A DNA stretch of 64,000 nucleotides from an uncultured Lachnospiraceae bacterium. GTDB taxonomy: Bacteria; Bacillota; Clostridia; Lachnospirales; Lachnospiraceae. Under the pieces are notes generated by a model that saw only the letters and a program-made list of their open reading frames with translations, did no database searches and was not told where the DNA came from. The translations under genes and the position numbers were made by a program. The stretch spans positions 60,947 through 124,946 of the forward strand of contig URQQ01000003.1 of assembly GCA_900549995.1 (NCBI GenBank). The letters are read 5' to 3'. Shown here piece after piece: positions 1 through 8,116 of this stretch. Numbering within the stretch: the stretch's first letter is position 1; each line of letters starts with the position of its first letter.

Positions 1-1457
1 TAATCGCCTGGTACATCGGTAAATAGTCCGTATACCCAGACACATACTTTATCCGGATCCTGCTCTTTAAACTGTCCCTGACGGTTGATCGTCCAGCTCA
101 TAAGCCATTTGGAATCTTTACAGGTAACAATGCCGCCCGTAACAACCTTTCCGCTCTTTGGATCACGTTTGCAGATATTCGTAATATACGGAATAATCTT
201 GTCATCCAATGTAGTAATTGTTGCAGACTCCCAGTTCGTTTTTGCGATATCAGAACAGAACTTCTCCGGGTGTCCAAAGGAAGGATCCTGCTTCGCAATA
301 TTCTTCCACAGACTCCAGCATCCGCTCGTTCTTACTTCCGCATCCCCATTCGGTGCATGATTCTGGTCTCCGTAAATTGTCCCTTCTGTACAGCTTCCAT
401 TTGTCACAAATACAAGATCATTTTCCGTCAGCAGAATTCCCTGCTCTACGCCTTTTACCTTGCATTCGATCGCAGATGCGATCTTTTTACCTTCCTTAAA
501 CTCAAATACAACGTTCGTCACTTCTGTATGGAACTGAAAATCAACCCCTGCCTCTTCCAGATATTTCTGCATCGGCAGAATCAAAGATTCATACTGGTTG
601 TATTTCGTAAATTTCAGCGCACTGAAATCAGGCAGCCCTGCAATGTGATGGATAAATCTCTGGATATATAATTTCATCTCTAACGCACTGTGCCAGTTCT
701 CAAACGCAAACATCGTCCGCCAATACAGCCAGAATGTCGAGTCAAATACTTCTTCATCAAATACATCCTCAATCGTCTTGTCATAAAGGTCTTCATCCTT
801 CGTCATGAAAAGCTTCATGATTTCCATGCAGCCCTTCTGGCTCAGATTAAATTTCCCGTCTGTGTGTGCGTCTTCGCCTCTGTTGACAGTTGCTCTGCAC
901 AGAGAGTAATTCGGATCATGTTTATTCAGCCAGTAATATTCATCCAATACAGAGACATCCGGGGTCTCGATGGATGGTATGCTTCGGAACAGATCCCACA
1001 GACATTCGAAGTGATTTTCCATCTCTCTTCCGCCGCGCATGATATATCCACGGGATGGATCATAGATTCCGTCGCATGCTCCGCCGGCAATGTCCATCGC
1101 TTCCAGAATATGAATATGTGAACCTTCCATCTGTCCGTCTCTTACAAGGAAGCAGGCTGCCGCAAGTGATGCCAGTCCGCTGCCGGCAATGTAGGCATGC
1201 TTATCATCTACGCCTTCCGGTTTCTCCGGACGGGCAAATGCCTCATAATTTCCATTGGTATAATAAATCCCTTTACTGTTCTTGGAATCTTTTCCCCGCT
1301 CAGTATTCCGGTAATCGCTGTTTGCATTATTTACGTCCGCCTTTTTGGTTTCTTTTATCTTTTTCGTCTTTTTCGATTTTTTTGCTAACAGTACCGCTGC
1401 CCCGGCTCCGGCTGCTGCTACAGTTGCAGCACCGATTTTTGTGTATTTGTTTGACAT
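1..1457 (-). CDS. ohyA: Oleate hydratase (myosin-cross-reactive antigen family), 3' end outside window
   Basis: FAD-dependent hydratase that adds water to the cis-9 double bond of oleic or linoleic acid, giving 10-hydroxy fatty acids. About 485 codons are present; the C-terminus lies beyond base 1. The family start (YYTNGNYEAFARP, then a dinucleotide-binding GSGLASLAAA near residue 92) is preceded by about 60 extra residues: a hydrophobic Ala/Gly/Val/Leu stretch at residues 8-24, then a Lys-rich segment. I infer a membrane-associating extension; most family members I know begin near the YYxNGNYEAF motif. The start is the ATG at 1457, with AGGAAAGGTGG about 7 bases upstream and a good promoter at 1515-1543. 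The gene follows a TetR gene on the same strand, which may regulate it. Confidence 0.9.
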   Translation of the reverse strand, partial: MSNKYTKIGAATVAAAGAGAAVLLAKKSKKTKKIKETKKADVNNANSDYRNTERGKDSKNSKGIYYTNGNYEAFARPEKPEGVDDKHAYIAGSGLASLAAACFLVRDGQMEGSHIHILEAMDIAGGACDGIYDPSRGYIMRGGREMENHFECLWDLFRSIPSIETPDVSVLDEYYWLNKHDPNYSLCRATVNRGEDAHTDGKFNLSQKGCMEIMKLFMTKDEDLYDKTIEDVFDEEVFDSTFWLYWRTMFAFENWHSALEMKLYIQRFIHHIAGLPDFSALKFTKYNQYESLILPMQKYLEEAGVDFQFHTEVTNVVFEFKEGKKIASAIECKVKGVEQGILLTENDLVFVTNGSCTEGTIYGDQNHAPNGDAEVRTSGCWSLWKNIAKQDPSFGHPEKFCSDIAKTNWESATITTLDDKIIPYITNICKRDPKSGKVVTGGIVTCKDSKWLMSWTINRQGQFKEQDPDKVCVWVYGLFTDVPGD

Positions 1458-1514
1458 ATGAATGACCACCTTTCCTAACTGATCTGTCTGAATGTTTGTT
1501 CTTTGTATGTCTCT

Positions 1515-1543
1515 ATCTTATTCATATTCTGCCCTGATTTCAA
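1515..1543 (-). promoter_or_regulatory. Sigma-A promoter of oleate hydratase gene
   Basis: On the minus strand TTGAAA (1538-1543) and TAAGAT (1515-1520) are separated by exactly 17 bases, about 58 bases before the ATG. The -35 box directly abuts the 24-bp inverted repeat at 1544-1596. Confidence 0.7.
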
Positions 1544-1596
1544 TTTACAAAACGGAACCGATGATAAGTTTTTTATCATCGGTTCCGTTTTGTAAA
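1544..1596 (-). terminator. 24-bp perfect inverted repeat: tetR terminator, possibly also an operator
   Basis: Arms 1544-1567 and 1573-1596 are perfectly complementary around a 5-base loop. The repeat covers the last codons of the TetR gene and ends right at the -35 box of the oleate hydratase promoter. The arm contains a T-run, consistent with an intrinsic terminator for tetR. Its symmetry and position also suit a repressor site. I cannot decide between the two from sequence alone. Confidence 0.6.
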
Positions 1597-2139
1597 GTTA
1601 TGAATAGAATTTGCTATATTTCCATAGAGCGTAGTGCTGATATTCTCCGCGATCTTCCGGTAGTCTTCCTTCATATCCCGCCTGATCCAGTCCAGCATAA
1701 TTCCCACAAAGCTGTATTTATAAAAATCTGCGATAAATGCCTTCTCTTTCTCTGTGAGACCGCTTCCCACGGCTTTCTCCTCCACAACGCCGATCAACAG
1801 GTCATGCGTCAGCTTCAGCAGATAATTTTCAATCTGTTCCCGGCTCAGCGCATGATAGGCATTCATGATAAATGGTTTATTCTCAAGAACCACCTCAAAG
1901 ATCTGCAAAAGCCCCTCCTGCCACGTATCATACGTCTTCTTGCCCTGCAGTGCCTTTGTGGCATCTTCCAGACACGCCCACTCCACGAGATCATAGATAT
2001 CTTTAAAATGATAGTAAAAAGCCATGCGGCTGATTCCGCAGTCTAAAGCCAGGTCATTAATTGTAATCTTATCCAATGGCTTTTTTAACATGAGTTTTTT
2101 TAGAGATTCTTCTAAAGCATATTTTGTCATATTTGACAT
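1576..2139 (-). CDS. TetR/AcrR family transcriptional regulator
   Basis: A 187-residue one-component regulator. The N-terminal helix-turn-helix is clear around residues 20-50 (KITINDLALDCGISRMAFYYHFKD), the usual TetR signature. The C-terminal part resembles the TetR_C_8 type found in Firmicutes, with a conserved membrane-protein-like helix near the end (FVGIMLDWIRRDMKED). The start at 2139 has AAGGAG seven bases upstream and its own promoter. It lies directly upstream of and co-directional with the oleate hydratase gene. I infer that it senses fatty acids and controls that gene; the ligand is not visible in sequence. Confidence 0.85.
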   Translation of the reverse strand: MSNMTKYALEESLKKLMLKKPLDKITINDLALDCGISRMAFYYHFKDIYDLVEWACLEDATKALQGKKTYDTWQEGLLQIFEVVLENKPFIMNAYHALSREQIENYLLKLTHDLLIGVVEEKAVGSGLTEKEKAFIADFYKYSFVGIMLDWIRRDMKEDYRKIAENISTTLYGNIANSIHNFTKRNR

Positions 2140-2168
2140 TTGAGTACTCCTTAATTTTACTTGTTTCT

Positions 2169-2197
2169 ATCATAACTGTTTCGCCGGAAGAATTCAA
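2169..2197 (-). promoter_or_regulatory. Sigma-A promoter of tetR
   Basis: TTGAAT (2192-2197), a 17-base spacer and TATGAT (2169-2174) lie about 30 bases upstream of the ATG at 2139. Confidence 0.65.
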
Positions 2198-2210
2198 GGT
2201 AACCACGCCA

Positions 2211-2255
2211 AGAAAAAAAGACACTCTTCTAAAATTTCTTTTTAGAAAAGTGTCT
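2211..2255 (-). terminator. Intrinsic terminator after lysS
   Basis: Minus-strand stem (arms 2219-2234 and 2240-2255, one mismatch), followed by a run of seven T residues (2212-2218), a few bases after the lysS stop codon. Confidence 0.85.
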
Positions 2256-2270
2256 TCATAATTATAACTC

Positions 2271-4208
2271 TTAATACAGCTTCGCCCCTGCCGGAATCCG
2301 GTCATCTACCATCAGAAGGTTCAATCCTTCTCTTCCGTCTTCCTCATGCACCGCAGAGATCAGCATTCCGCAGGAATCAATTCCCATCATCTTACGCGGC
2401 GGCAGATTTACAATCGCAATTGCTGTCTTACCGATCAGTTCTTCCGGCTCATAATATTCATGAATTCCGCTTAAAATCACACGGTCTTCCTCTGTTCCGT
2501 CATCCAGGATGAATTTCAGAAGCTTCTTGCTCTTCGGAACAGCCTCACATGCTTTAATCTTTACTGCACGGTAATCTGACTTCGCAAAAGTGTCAAAGTC
2601 TACCATTTCTTCAAAGAGCGGCTCGATTTTGACATTTGAAAAATCAATCTTTTCTGCAACTGTTTCCGCTTCCGCAGACACTGGTTTTTCCGGTGCTGCA
2701 GCTTTTTTAGAAGCGTCAGAACCGCCTAATGTCTTCATCGTCGGGAACAAAAGCACATCTCTGATTGCCGCAGAATTCGTCAGCAGCATCACCATACGGT
2801 CGATACCGATACCGATACCACCTGTAGGCGGCATACCGATCTCCAGTGCATTCAAGAAATCTTCATCAATACTGTTGGCTTCTTCGTCGCCCTGTGCCTT
2901 TAATTCTTCCTGAGCTTCAAAACGTCCTCTCTGGTCGATCGGGTCGTTCAGCTCTGAGAATGCATTTGCCATCTCACGTCCTGTGATAAATAACTCAAAA
3001 CGTTCTGTATAAGCTTCATCTTCCGGTTTTCTCTTCGCAAGCGGAGAAGTCTCTACCGGATGATCCATGATAAATGTAGGCTGTACCAGTTTTTCTTCTA
3101 CGTATTCGTCGAAGAAGAGGTTCAGGATATCACCTTTTTTATGTCTTGCTTCATATTCAATCTTATGCTCATCAGCCAGCGCTTTTGCTTCTTCCTCGGT
3201 CTTGATTTCATCGAAATCAACACCTGCATATTTTTTCACAGCGCCAACCATTGTAAGTCTCTCAAATGGTTTTGAGAGGTCGATCTCTACGTCTCCGTAT
3301 GTGATGACTGTAGTGCCAAGCACTTCTTTTGCCACATGGCGGTACAGGTTCTCTGCGAGATCCATCATGCCATGATAATCTGTATATGCCTGATAGAGTT
3401 CCATCAAAGTGAATTCCGGATTGTGTCTTGTGTCAACACCTTCGTTACGGAATACACGGCCGATCTCGTAGACTCTTTCCAATCCGCCGACAATCAGTCT
3501 CTTCAGATATAACTCCAGTGAAATACGCAGATGCACGTCTTCGTCCAGCGCATTGTAATGTGTGTCAAATGGTCTTGCAGCCGCACCGCCTGCATTTGGA
3601 ACAAGCATCGGTGTCTCTACTTCCATAAATCCTTCTTCATCCAGATATTTACGGATACAGCTGATGATTTTAGATCTCAGAATAAATGTCTCTTTTACTT
3701 CCGGATTCATGATCAGATCCACATATCTCTGACGGTAACGCAGGTCTGTATTTGTCAGTCCGTGGAATTTCTCCGGAAGAATCTGGAGACTCTTGGATAA
3801 CAGTTTTACAGCTGACGCATGGATGGAGATTTCACCTGTTTTCGTCTTGAAAACTTCCCCCTGTAATCCAACGATATCGCCGATATCCATCTTCTTAAAT
3901 TCTTTGTATTCTTCCTCTCCGATGCAGTCTCTTGCAACGTAAGACTGAATATTGCCCTTCAGATCCTGGATATTGCAGAAAGAAGCTTTTCCCATCACAC
4001 GCTTGGACATAATACGTCCTGCAAGTGATACTTCTTTTCCTTCAAACTCTTCAAAATTATCTTTGATCTCCCCACTGTGATTTGTGACATCATATTTCAT
4101 GATCTCATAGGGATTCTTTCCATTTGCCTGAAGATCTGCCAGTTTCTCACGGCGGACCTTGCGCAGCTGGTTAATATCTTGTTCTTGTACATTCTTTTGT
4201 TCAGCCAC
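2271..4208 (-). CDS. lysS: Lysyl-tRNA synthetase with C-terminal tRNA-binding domain
   Basis: Class II synthetase charging tRNA-Lys. Residues 1-500 form the usual enzyme: an N-terminal OB-fold anticodon-binding domain (about 60-150), the motif-2 region FRNEGVDTRHNPEFTLME, and the motif-3 region near GIGIGIDRMVMLL. After an Ala/Pro-rich linker (about 505-540) comes a second OB-fold of the Trbp111/EMAP-II type (about 545-645, with FDTFAKSDYRAVKIKACEA, SGIHEYYEPEELIGK and MGIDSCGM). That domain is normally seen at the C-terminus of MetRS. The protein is about 645 residues, against roughly 500 for typical bacterial LysRS. It is co-transcribed with greA, 21 bases upstream, and ends in a strong terminator. 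Confidence 0.95.
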   Translation of the reverse strand: MAEQKNVQEQDINQLRKVRREKLADLQANGKNPYEIMKYDVTNHSGEIKDNFEEFEGKEVSLAGRIMSKRVMGKASFCNIQDLKGNIQSYVARDCIGEEEYKEFKKMDIGDIVGLQGEVFKTKTGEISIHASAVKLLSKSLQILPEKFHGLTNTDLRYRQRYVDLIMNPEVKETFILRSKIISCIRKYLDEEGFMEVETPMLVPNAGGAAARPFDTHYNALDEDVHLRISLELYLKRLIVGGLERVYEIGRVFRNEGVDTRHNPEFTLMELYQAYTDYHGMMDLAENLYRHVAKEVLGTTVITYGDVEIDLSKPFERLTMVGAVKKYAGVDFDEIKTEEEAKALADEHKIEYEARHKKGDILNLFFDEYVEEKLVQPTFIMDHPVETSPLAKRKPEDEAYTERFELFITGREMANAFSELNDPIDQRGRFEAQEELKAQGDEEANSIDEDFLNALEIGMPPTGGIGIGIDRMVMLLTNSAAIRDVLLFPTMKTLGGSDASKKAAAPEKPVSAEAETVAEKIDFSNVKIEPLFEEMVDFDTFAKSDYRAVKIKACEAVPKSKKLLKFILDDGTEEDRVILSGIHEYYEPEELIGKTAIAIVNLPPRKMMGIDSCGMLISAVHEEDGREGLNLLMVDDRIPAGAKLY

Positions 4209-4229
4209 AGTTCTTCACTCCTTAACCTT

Positions 4230-4712
4230 TTACTTTGAACGGTCGATCTTTAATACTTTATATTCCATCTCTCCAGCCTGAGTTTCAACCTTTACAATAT
4301 CTCCGACTTTCTTGCCGATCAAAGCTTTTCCAACCGGTGATTCATTCGAGATCTTCCCCTGAAGGCTGTTTGCTTCTGTGGAACCTACAATTTTAAATTC
4401 AATTTCTTCATCAAATTCACTGTCATATACATCAACAGTACATCCGACATTGATTTTGTCCAGATCTACTTCGTCTTCTACAACAACTTCTGCATTTTTC
4501 AGGATTTTTTCAAGTTCTTCGATTCTTGCTTCGATATCACGCTGCTCATCTTTTGCTGCATCATACTCAGCATTCTCTGATAAATCCCCCTGCTCTCTTG
4601 CTTCTTTGATTTTACCAGCTACTTCTTTTCTTTTGACAACTTTTAAGTTCTCAAGTTCATCCTCCAGCTTTTTCAAACCAGCATAAGTAAGTAACGTTTT
4701 CTTTTCTTCCAT
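4230..4712 (-). CDS. greA: Transcription elongation factor GreA
   Basis: GreA stimulates cleavage of backtracked RNA by RNA polymerase. The 160-residue protein has the N-terminal antiparallel coiled coil (about residues 8-75, with the tip acidic residues in GDLSENAEYDAAK) and the C-terminal FKBP-like domain (IVGSTEANSLQGKISNESPVGKALIGKKVGD). I chose the ATG at 4712 because GGAGG lies nine bases upstream. An in-frame ATG at 4748 would add 12 residues but has no ribosome site and directly follows the stop of a possible leader ORF. First gene of the greA-lysS unit, with a long leader. Confidence 0.95.
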   Translation of the reverse strand: MEEKKTLLTYAGLKKLEDELENLKVVKRKEVAGKIKEAREQGDLSENAEYDAAKDEQRDIEARIEELEKILKNAEVVVEDEVDLDKINVGCTVDVYDSEFDEEIEFKIVGSTEANSLQGKISNESPVGKALIGKKVGDIVKVETQAGEMEYKVLKIDRSK

Positions 4713-4748
4713 TTCTAAATGCCTCCATTGACTTATATTTATACCCAT

Positions 4749-4883
4749 TCAGGTATGCGTCACGGCACGCCCAAAAGCCGGACACTCCGTGACAATGTAT
4801 TCTGCCAGGTAATTCCCCAGTTGTCTCTCCCAGATTATAGAAAACGGCACTTCCAAAGTCTGCATTTCCTCTTGGAAATCCAC
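4749..4883 (-). CDS. Possible 44-codon leader ORF upstream of greA
   Basis: Between the greA promoter and greA there is an open frame starting at GTG (4883), preceded by AGAGGT about eight bases upstream, and ending at TGA (4749-4751). It is in the same frame as greA, so TGA is immediately followed by the in-frame ATG at 4748. The 44 residues match no family I recognise. A hairpin (GTCACGG/CCGTGAC arms) lies within its 3' part. It could be a leader peptide, a decayed N-terminal extension, or chance. Confidence 0.25.
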   Translation of the reverse strand: MDFQEEMQTLEVPFSIIWERQLGNYLAEYIVTECPAFGRAVTHT

Positions 4884-4919
4884 TTTTTAAGTACCTCTTT
4901 CTGCTTTCGCAATTTCTGT

Positions 4920-4948
4920 ATTATACATGATTCCCATAGCAATGTCAA
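4920..4948 (-). promoter_or_regulatory. Consensus sigma-A promoter of greA-lysS
   Basis: TTGACA (4943-4948), 17 bases, TATAAT (4920-4925), both perfect hexamers. Transcription from here leaves a leader of about 200 bases before greA at 4712. Confidence 0.85.
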
Positions 4949-5042
4949 GATTTCTGACTCTTTCCGTACAGACATTTCCATCTCTTTTTTGCAAAGCAGA
5001 CACAGCCTATAGTTAACTTAGTATATGGCTGCCGCTCTTTTT

Positions 5043-6017
5043 CTATGACATCTTTTCTGTCAGCAGCTGATTCAGTTCTTCATAGCTGTTGACACGGTTA
5101 ATTTCATCTCTTAATTTGGCCGCTCCGGGAAATCCTGTCGTGTACCAGGCCACATGCTTTCTCATCTCACGGATTCCAAGGTATTCTCCTTTATACTCGA
5201 TCTGGAGTCTGGCATGGCGGAGCATCGTTTCCCTGATTTCGTTAAGCGATGGACGCCCGGGAATTTCCCCTGTCTGTTCATAAACCGTCATCTCCCGGAA
5301 AATCCATGGATTTCCCTGGGCCGCCCGGCCGATCATCACCCCGTCACAGCCTGTTTCTTCCTTCATCCTTACCGCATCCTGTACAGTTTTAACATCTCCG
5401 TTGCCAATCACGGGAATTGAGACTGCTTCTTTCACCTGACGGATGATCTCCCAGTCAGCCTTACCGGAATAATACTGTTCCCTCGTGCGCCCATGCACTG
5501 CCACGGCCGCTCCGCCCGCATCTTCAATAATCTTTGCAATCTCCACTGCATTTATACAGGAATCATCAAATCCTTTTCTGATTTTTACAGTCAGCGGTTT
5601 TTTGATTGCCTGAGAAGTCTTGCGAACAATGTCACCTACAAGCTTTGGATTTTTCATCAGTGCCGAACCTTCTTGGTTTTTCACAATCTTCGGCACCGGA
5701 CATCCCATATTCAAGTCCAGTATATCAAACGGCAGTTCCTCAATCTGTTTTGCGATCTCACTGATAATATCCGGATCAGAGCCAAAGAGCTGCAGTGATA
5801 CCGGGTGTTCCCGCTTATCAATAGAAAGAAGTGCCTCTGTATTTTTATTCTTATATAAGATTGCCTTGGCGCTCACCATTTCCATACAGAGAAGCCCCGC
5901 CCCCTGTTCTTTGCACAGCAGACGAAATGGCAGGTCAGTCACCCCTGCCATCGGCGCAAGAATATAAGAATTCTCTAATACAACATTGCCTATCGTTAGT
6001 TTCTTTTGTTCTTTCAT
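5043..6017 (-). CDS. dusB: tRNA-dihydrouridine synthase DusB
   Basis: FMN-dependent TIM-barrel enzyme reducing uridine to dihydrouridine in the tRNA D-loop. The 324-residue protein shows APMAGVTDLPFR at the start, the catalytic-cysteine motif LDLNMGCPVPKI (about residue 100), the FMN/phosphate motif VIGNGDV and the GRAAQGNPWIF motif, all in family order. The start follows the coaX stop by about ten bases, so it is the last gene of the argF-birA-coaX operon. The dusB stop is followed by the separate greA promoter region. Confidence 0.93.
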   Translation of the reverse strand: MKEQKKLTIGNVVLENSYILAPMAGVTDLPFRLLCKEQGAGLLCMEMVSAKAILYKNKNTEALLSIDKREHPVSLQLFGSDPDIISEIAKQIEELPFDILDLNMGCPVPKIVKNQEGSALMKNPKLVGDIVRKTSQAIKKPLTVKIRKGFDDSCINAVEIAKIIEDAGGAAVAVHGRTREQYYSGKADWEIIRQVKEAVSIPVIGNGDVKTVQDAVRMKEETGCDGVMIGRAAQGNPWIFREMTVYEQTGEIPGRPSLNEIRETMLRHARLQIEYKGEYLGIREMRKHVAWYTTGFPGAAKLRDEINRVNSYEELNQLLTEKMS

Positions 6018-6027
6018 CGCGAACCCT

Positions 6028-6801
6028 CTACGCCCTTCTGTTCTTTTCGTAAATGATACGCAGGCCTTCCAATGTCAGGATCGGATCATACTCATCAATC
6101 ACATCCGTCTCCGATGCTATGATTCTTCCAAGGCCTCCGGTCGCAACTACCTTCACATCCGTAAGACCGGATTCTTTCTTAATACCATTGATAATATACT
6201 CCGTCTGCCCGATTGCCCCGTAGACCAGTCCGGCCTGCATGCTCGAAACCGTATCCTGTGCCAGAATCGATGCCGGCTTTTTAATCTCAATCTCCGGCAG
6301 CATCGCGGCATCGCCCCAGAGCGCCCTTGCTGATGTCCGGATTCCCGGCGAAGTAATTCCTGCCAGAAATACGCCTTCCCTGCCGACTAAATCATACGTA
6401 GTCGCAGTTCCGAAATCGACCACAATCACCGGTCCTCCGTAAAGTTCATAGGCAGCAACCGCATCTACAATACGGTCAGGACCGATCTCTTTCGGATTCG
6501 AAGTTGCGATACGGATTCCCGTCTTAAGGCCAGGCGATACAACCAGCGGCTGTATTTTAAAATACTTATAGATCGCCCCCTGGAAGGAATGCATGATATC
6601 CGGTACCACCGATGCCATCACGACAGCTTTGACCTCTTCCGGGTTAAAATTCTGATGTTCCAACAGATTACATAATGTAATCCCATATTCGTCTGATGTC
6701 CTTGCCTGCTTCGTCGTCATCCGGAAGGTCCCGGCAAGCCTGCCATCTTTATAAACGCCCAATGTTATATTTGTATTTCCTACATCAATCGCAAGCAGCA
6801 T
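6028..6801 (-). CDS. coaX: Type III pantothenate kinase
   Basis: First step of coenzyme A synthesis, phosphorylating pantothenate with ATP. The 257-residue protein has the ASKHA-fold motifs of CoaX: DVGNTNITLGVY at residues 5-16, GPDRIVDAVAAYELYG and VVDFGTATTYDLV in the middle, and GTGxx-like glycines near the end (VVATGGLG). CoaX enzymes are usually insensitive to CoA feedback and need a monovalent cation. The start overlaps the stop of the upstream small gene by one base, indicating translational coupling. It sits beside birA as in many Firmicutes. Confidence 0.94.
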   Translation of the reverse strand: MLLAIDVGNTNITLGVYKDGRLAGTFRMTTKQARTSDEYGITLCNLLEHQNFNPEEVKAVVMASVVPDIMHSFQGAIYKYFKIQPLVVSPGLKTGIRIATSNPKEIGPDRIVDAVAAYELYGGPVIVVDFGTATTYDLVGREGVFLAGITSPGIRTSARALWGDAAMLPEIEIKKPASILAQDTVSSMQAGLVYGAIGQTEYIINGIKKESGLTDVKVVATGGLGRIIASETDVIDEYDPILTLEGLRIIYEKNRRA

Positions 6802-7136
6802 TATACTTCCTCCCCAAGAAAAAATACACGATAATATAACTGTAAAGATTCCAGCAATTCTTTCTTCTCCTGACGGATTTCTTTGATCTTTAACTGGCTT
6901 CCGATTTCATCAAATGCTCCGTCGCATTCCTCAGATGTTACTTCAAAACACAGTGATCCATCCTCTTCAAATACCAGTGTCAATATTCCACCCACATCTT
7001 CGGTATATAACACGCACATAATCTGCAGTTCATTCCTGATCTGTTCCGGCAGCTGCCCAAAGTCCGGATTCAGGTAATATTTCTTTTCATACGAGTTTGC
7101 CCCGCACAATATAATCTTCTCATCATACATATCCAT
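6801..7136 (-). CDS. Conserved small protein, resembles DUF6145
   Basis: A 111-residue acidic soluble protein without membrane segments. It has the conserved-looking start YDEKIILCGANSYEKKYYLN, a middle strand-rich part (LTLVFEEDGSLCFEVTSEECDGAFDEIG) and a helical end. I believe it corresponds to a family of unknown function present in Lachnospiraceae (DUF6145), but this is from memory. It overlaps birA upstream by 14 bases and coaX downstream by one base, so it is translated in the same operon. Either ATG at 7136 or 7130 could start it; both follow GAGAGGG. No function can be assigned. Confidence 0.7.
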   Translation of the reverse strand: MDMYDEKIILCGANSYEKKYYLNPDFGQLPEQIRNELQIMCVLYTEDVGGILTLVFEEDGSLCFEVTSEECDGAFDEIGSQLKIKEIRQEKKELLESLQLYYRVFFLGEEV

Positions 7137-8103
7137 AGATCCCTCTCACTGAAACTTCTCCTGCGAAGACTGCATCGACAGTTCCGTCTTCCTTACGCAC
7201 GAGAAGTTCCCCTGTTTCATTAATTCCAAGCGCATGTGCATCGTATTCATTGCCCGGTTCCAGTACTCTGACATCCCGGTCCTGATTGACAAGCATCTCA
7301 TTGTATTTTTCTTTGATACCGCTCAGATTCCCATCGATGACAAATCTTTCATAATTTGCCTCGAACCGTTCCATCACCTCGGCAATCAGTTCTGCCCGCC
7401 TGATCTTTCGTCCTTCTTCTATTCTAAGAGAGGTGGCCTTATCCGCCAGTTCCTCTTCTATATGATCCATATTCGTATTAATTCCGACGCCAATCACGAC
7501 ATGATTGATATAATCGATCTCTGCGCTCATTTCTGTCAGTATTCCGCAGATCTTCTTTTTATGCAGCACAATATCATTCGGCCATTTGATTTTTGCGTTA
7601 ATCTCTTCCCGCATGCGCAGGGCCTGTGTCACACTATACGCCATGACAAGTGTAAGCATCGGAGCTTTGGCAGGTTCAAATTCAGGACGAAGCAAAATAG
7701 ACATATAGATGTTCTCTCCCTTGGGAGATACCCATCCCCTGCCCCGTCTTCCTTTTCCCGCATTCTGGCGGTCAGCGATTACAAGCGTTCCGTGCCCCGC
7801 ACCCTCTTCCGCAAGCGCTTTGGCACGGATGTTGGTAGAGTCTGTTTCCTCATAATAGACTACATTGGTCCCGGCCCATCTTGTCCCAGTCAGACTCTGT
7901 ACTTCATCTTTTGACAAAAGGTCCGGCACTTCTGCAATATGGTATCCTTTGTTTCGGACAGCCTCAATCTGATAGCCTTCTTCTTTCAGCTGATTGATTA
8001 CCTTCCAGACAGCGGTTCTTGAGACGCCCAGCTCTTCACATAACTGCTGCCCCGATACATAACCGTCTTTTTCTCTCAGCATCCGTAATATTTCTGTCTT
8101 CAA
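7123..8103 (-). CDS. birA: Bifunctional biotin-protein ligase / biotin repressor BirA
   Basis: It attaches biotin to the biotin carboxyl carrier protein through biotinyl-5'-AMP and, with its N-terminal winged helix, represses biotin genes. Residues 1-60 are the helix-turn-helix (VSGQQLCEELGVSRTAVWKVINQL). The catalytic domain shows the GxGRxGR-type loop as NAGKGRRGRGW, then IKWPNDI and VIGVGINTN. The C-terminal SH3-like domain ends in AVFAGEVSVRGIYGYV. I prefer the TTG at 8103, preceded by GAGGTG, over the ATG at 8139: family members start with KTEILRMLRE, and the longer version would add 12 residues overlapping argF. Confidence 0.92.
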   Translation of the reverse strand: MKTEILRMLREKDGYVSGQQLCEELGVSRTAVWKVINQLKEEGYQIEAVRNKGYHIAEVPDLLSKDEVQSLTGTRWAGTNVVYYEETDSTNIRAKALAEEGAGHGTLVIADRQNAGKGRRGRGWVSPKGENIYMSILLRPEFEPAKAPMLTLVMAYSVTQALRMREEINAKIKWPNDIVLHKKKICGILTEMSAEIDYINHVVIGVGINTNMDHIEEELADKATSLRIEEGRKIRRAELIAEVMERFEANYERFVIDGNLSGIKEKYNEMLVNQDRDVRVLEPGNEYDAHALGINETGELLVRKEDGTVDAVFAGEVSVRGIYGYV

Positions 8104-8116
8104 TCCGGCACCTCGA

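Noticed and set aside
1492..2046. 184-codon plus-strand open frame opposite the TetR gene
   Set aside because: It overlaps the TetR coding region and inverted repeat, and its translation looks like a shadow rich in Cys/His/Ile without domains.
2069..2305. 78-codon minus-strand frame bridging lysS and the TetR gene
   Set aside because: It crosses the lysS terminator and tetR promoter and overlaps both genes.
4713..4748. Longer GreA start (ATG at 4748)
   Set aside because: No ribosome site; the ATG at 4712 has GGAGG and gives the normal 160-residue GreA.
7234..7914. 226-codon open frame on the plus strand opposite birA
   Set aside because: It is antisense to a clear gene, has no ribosome site, no family resemblance, and a composition expected from reversed coding DNA.
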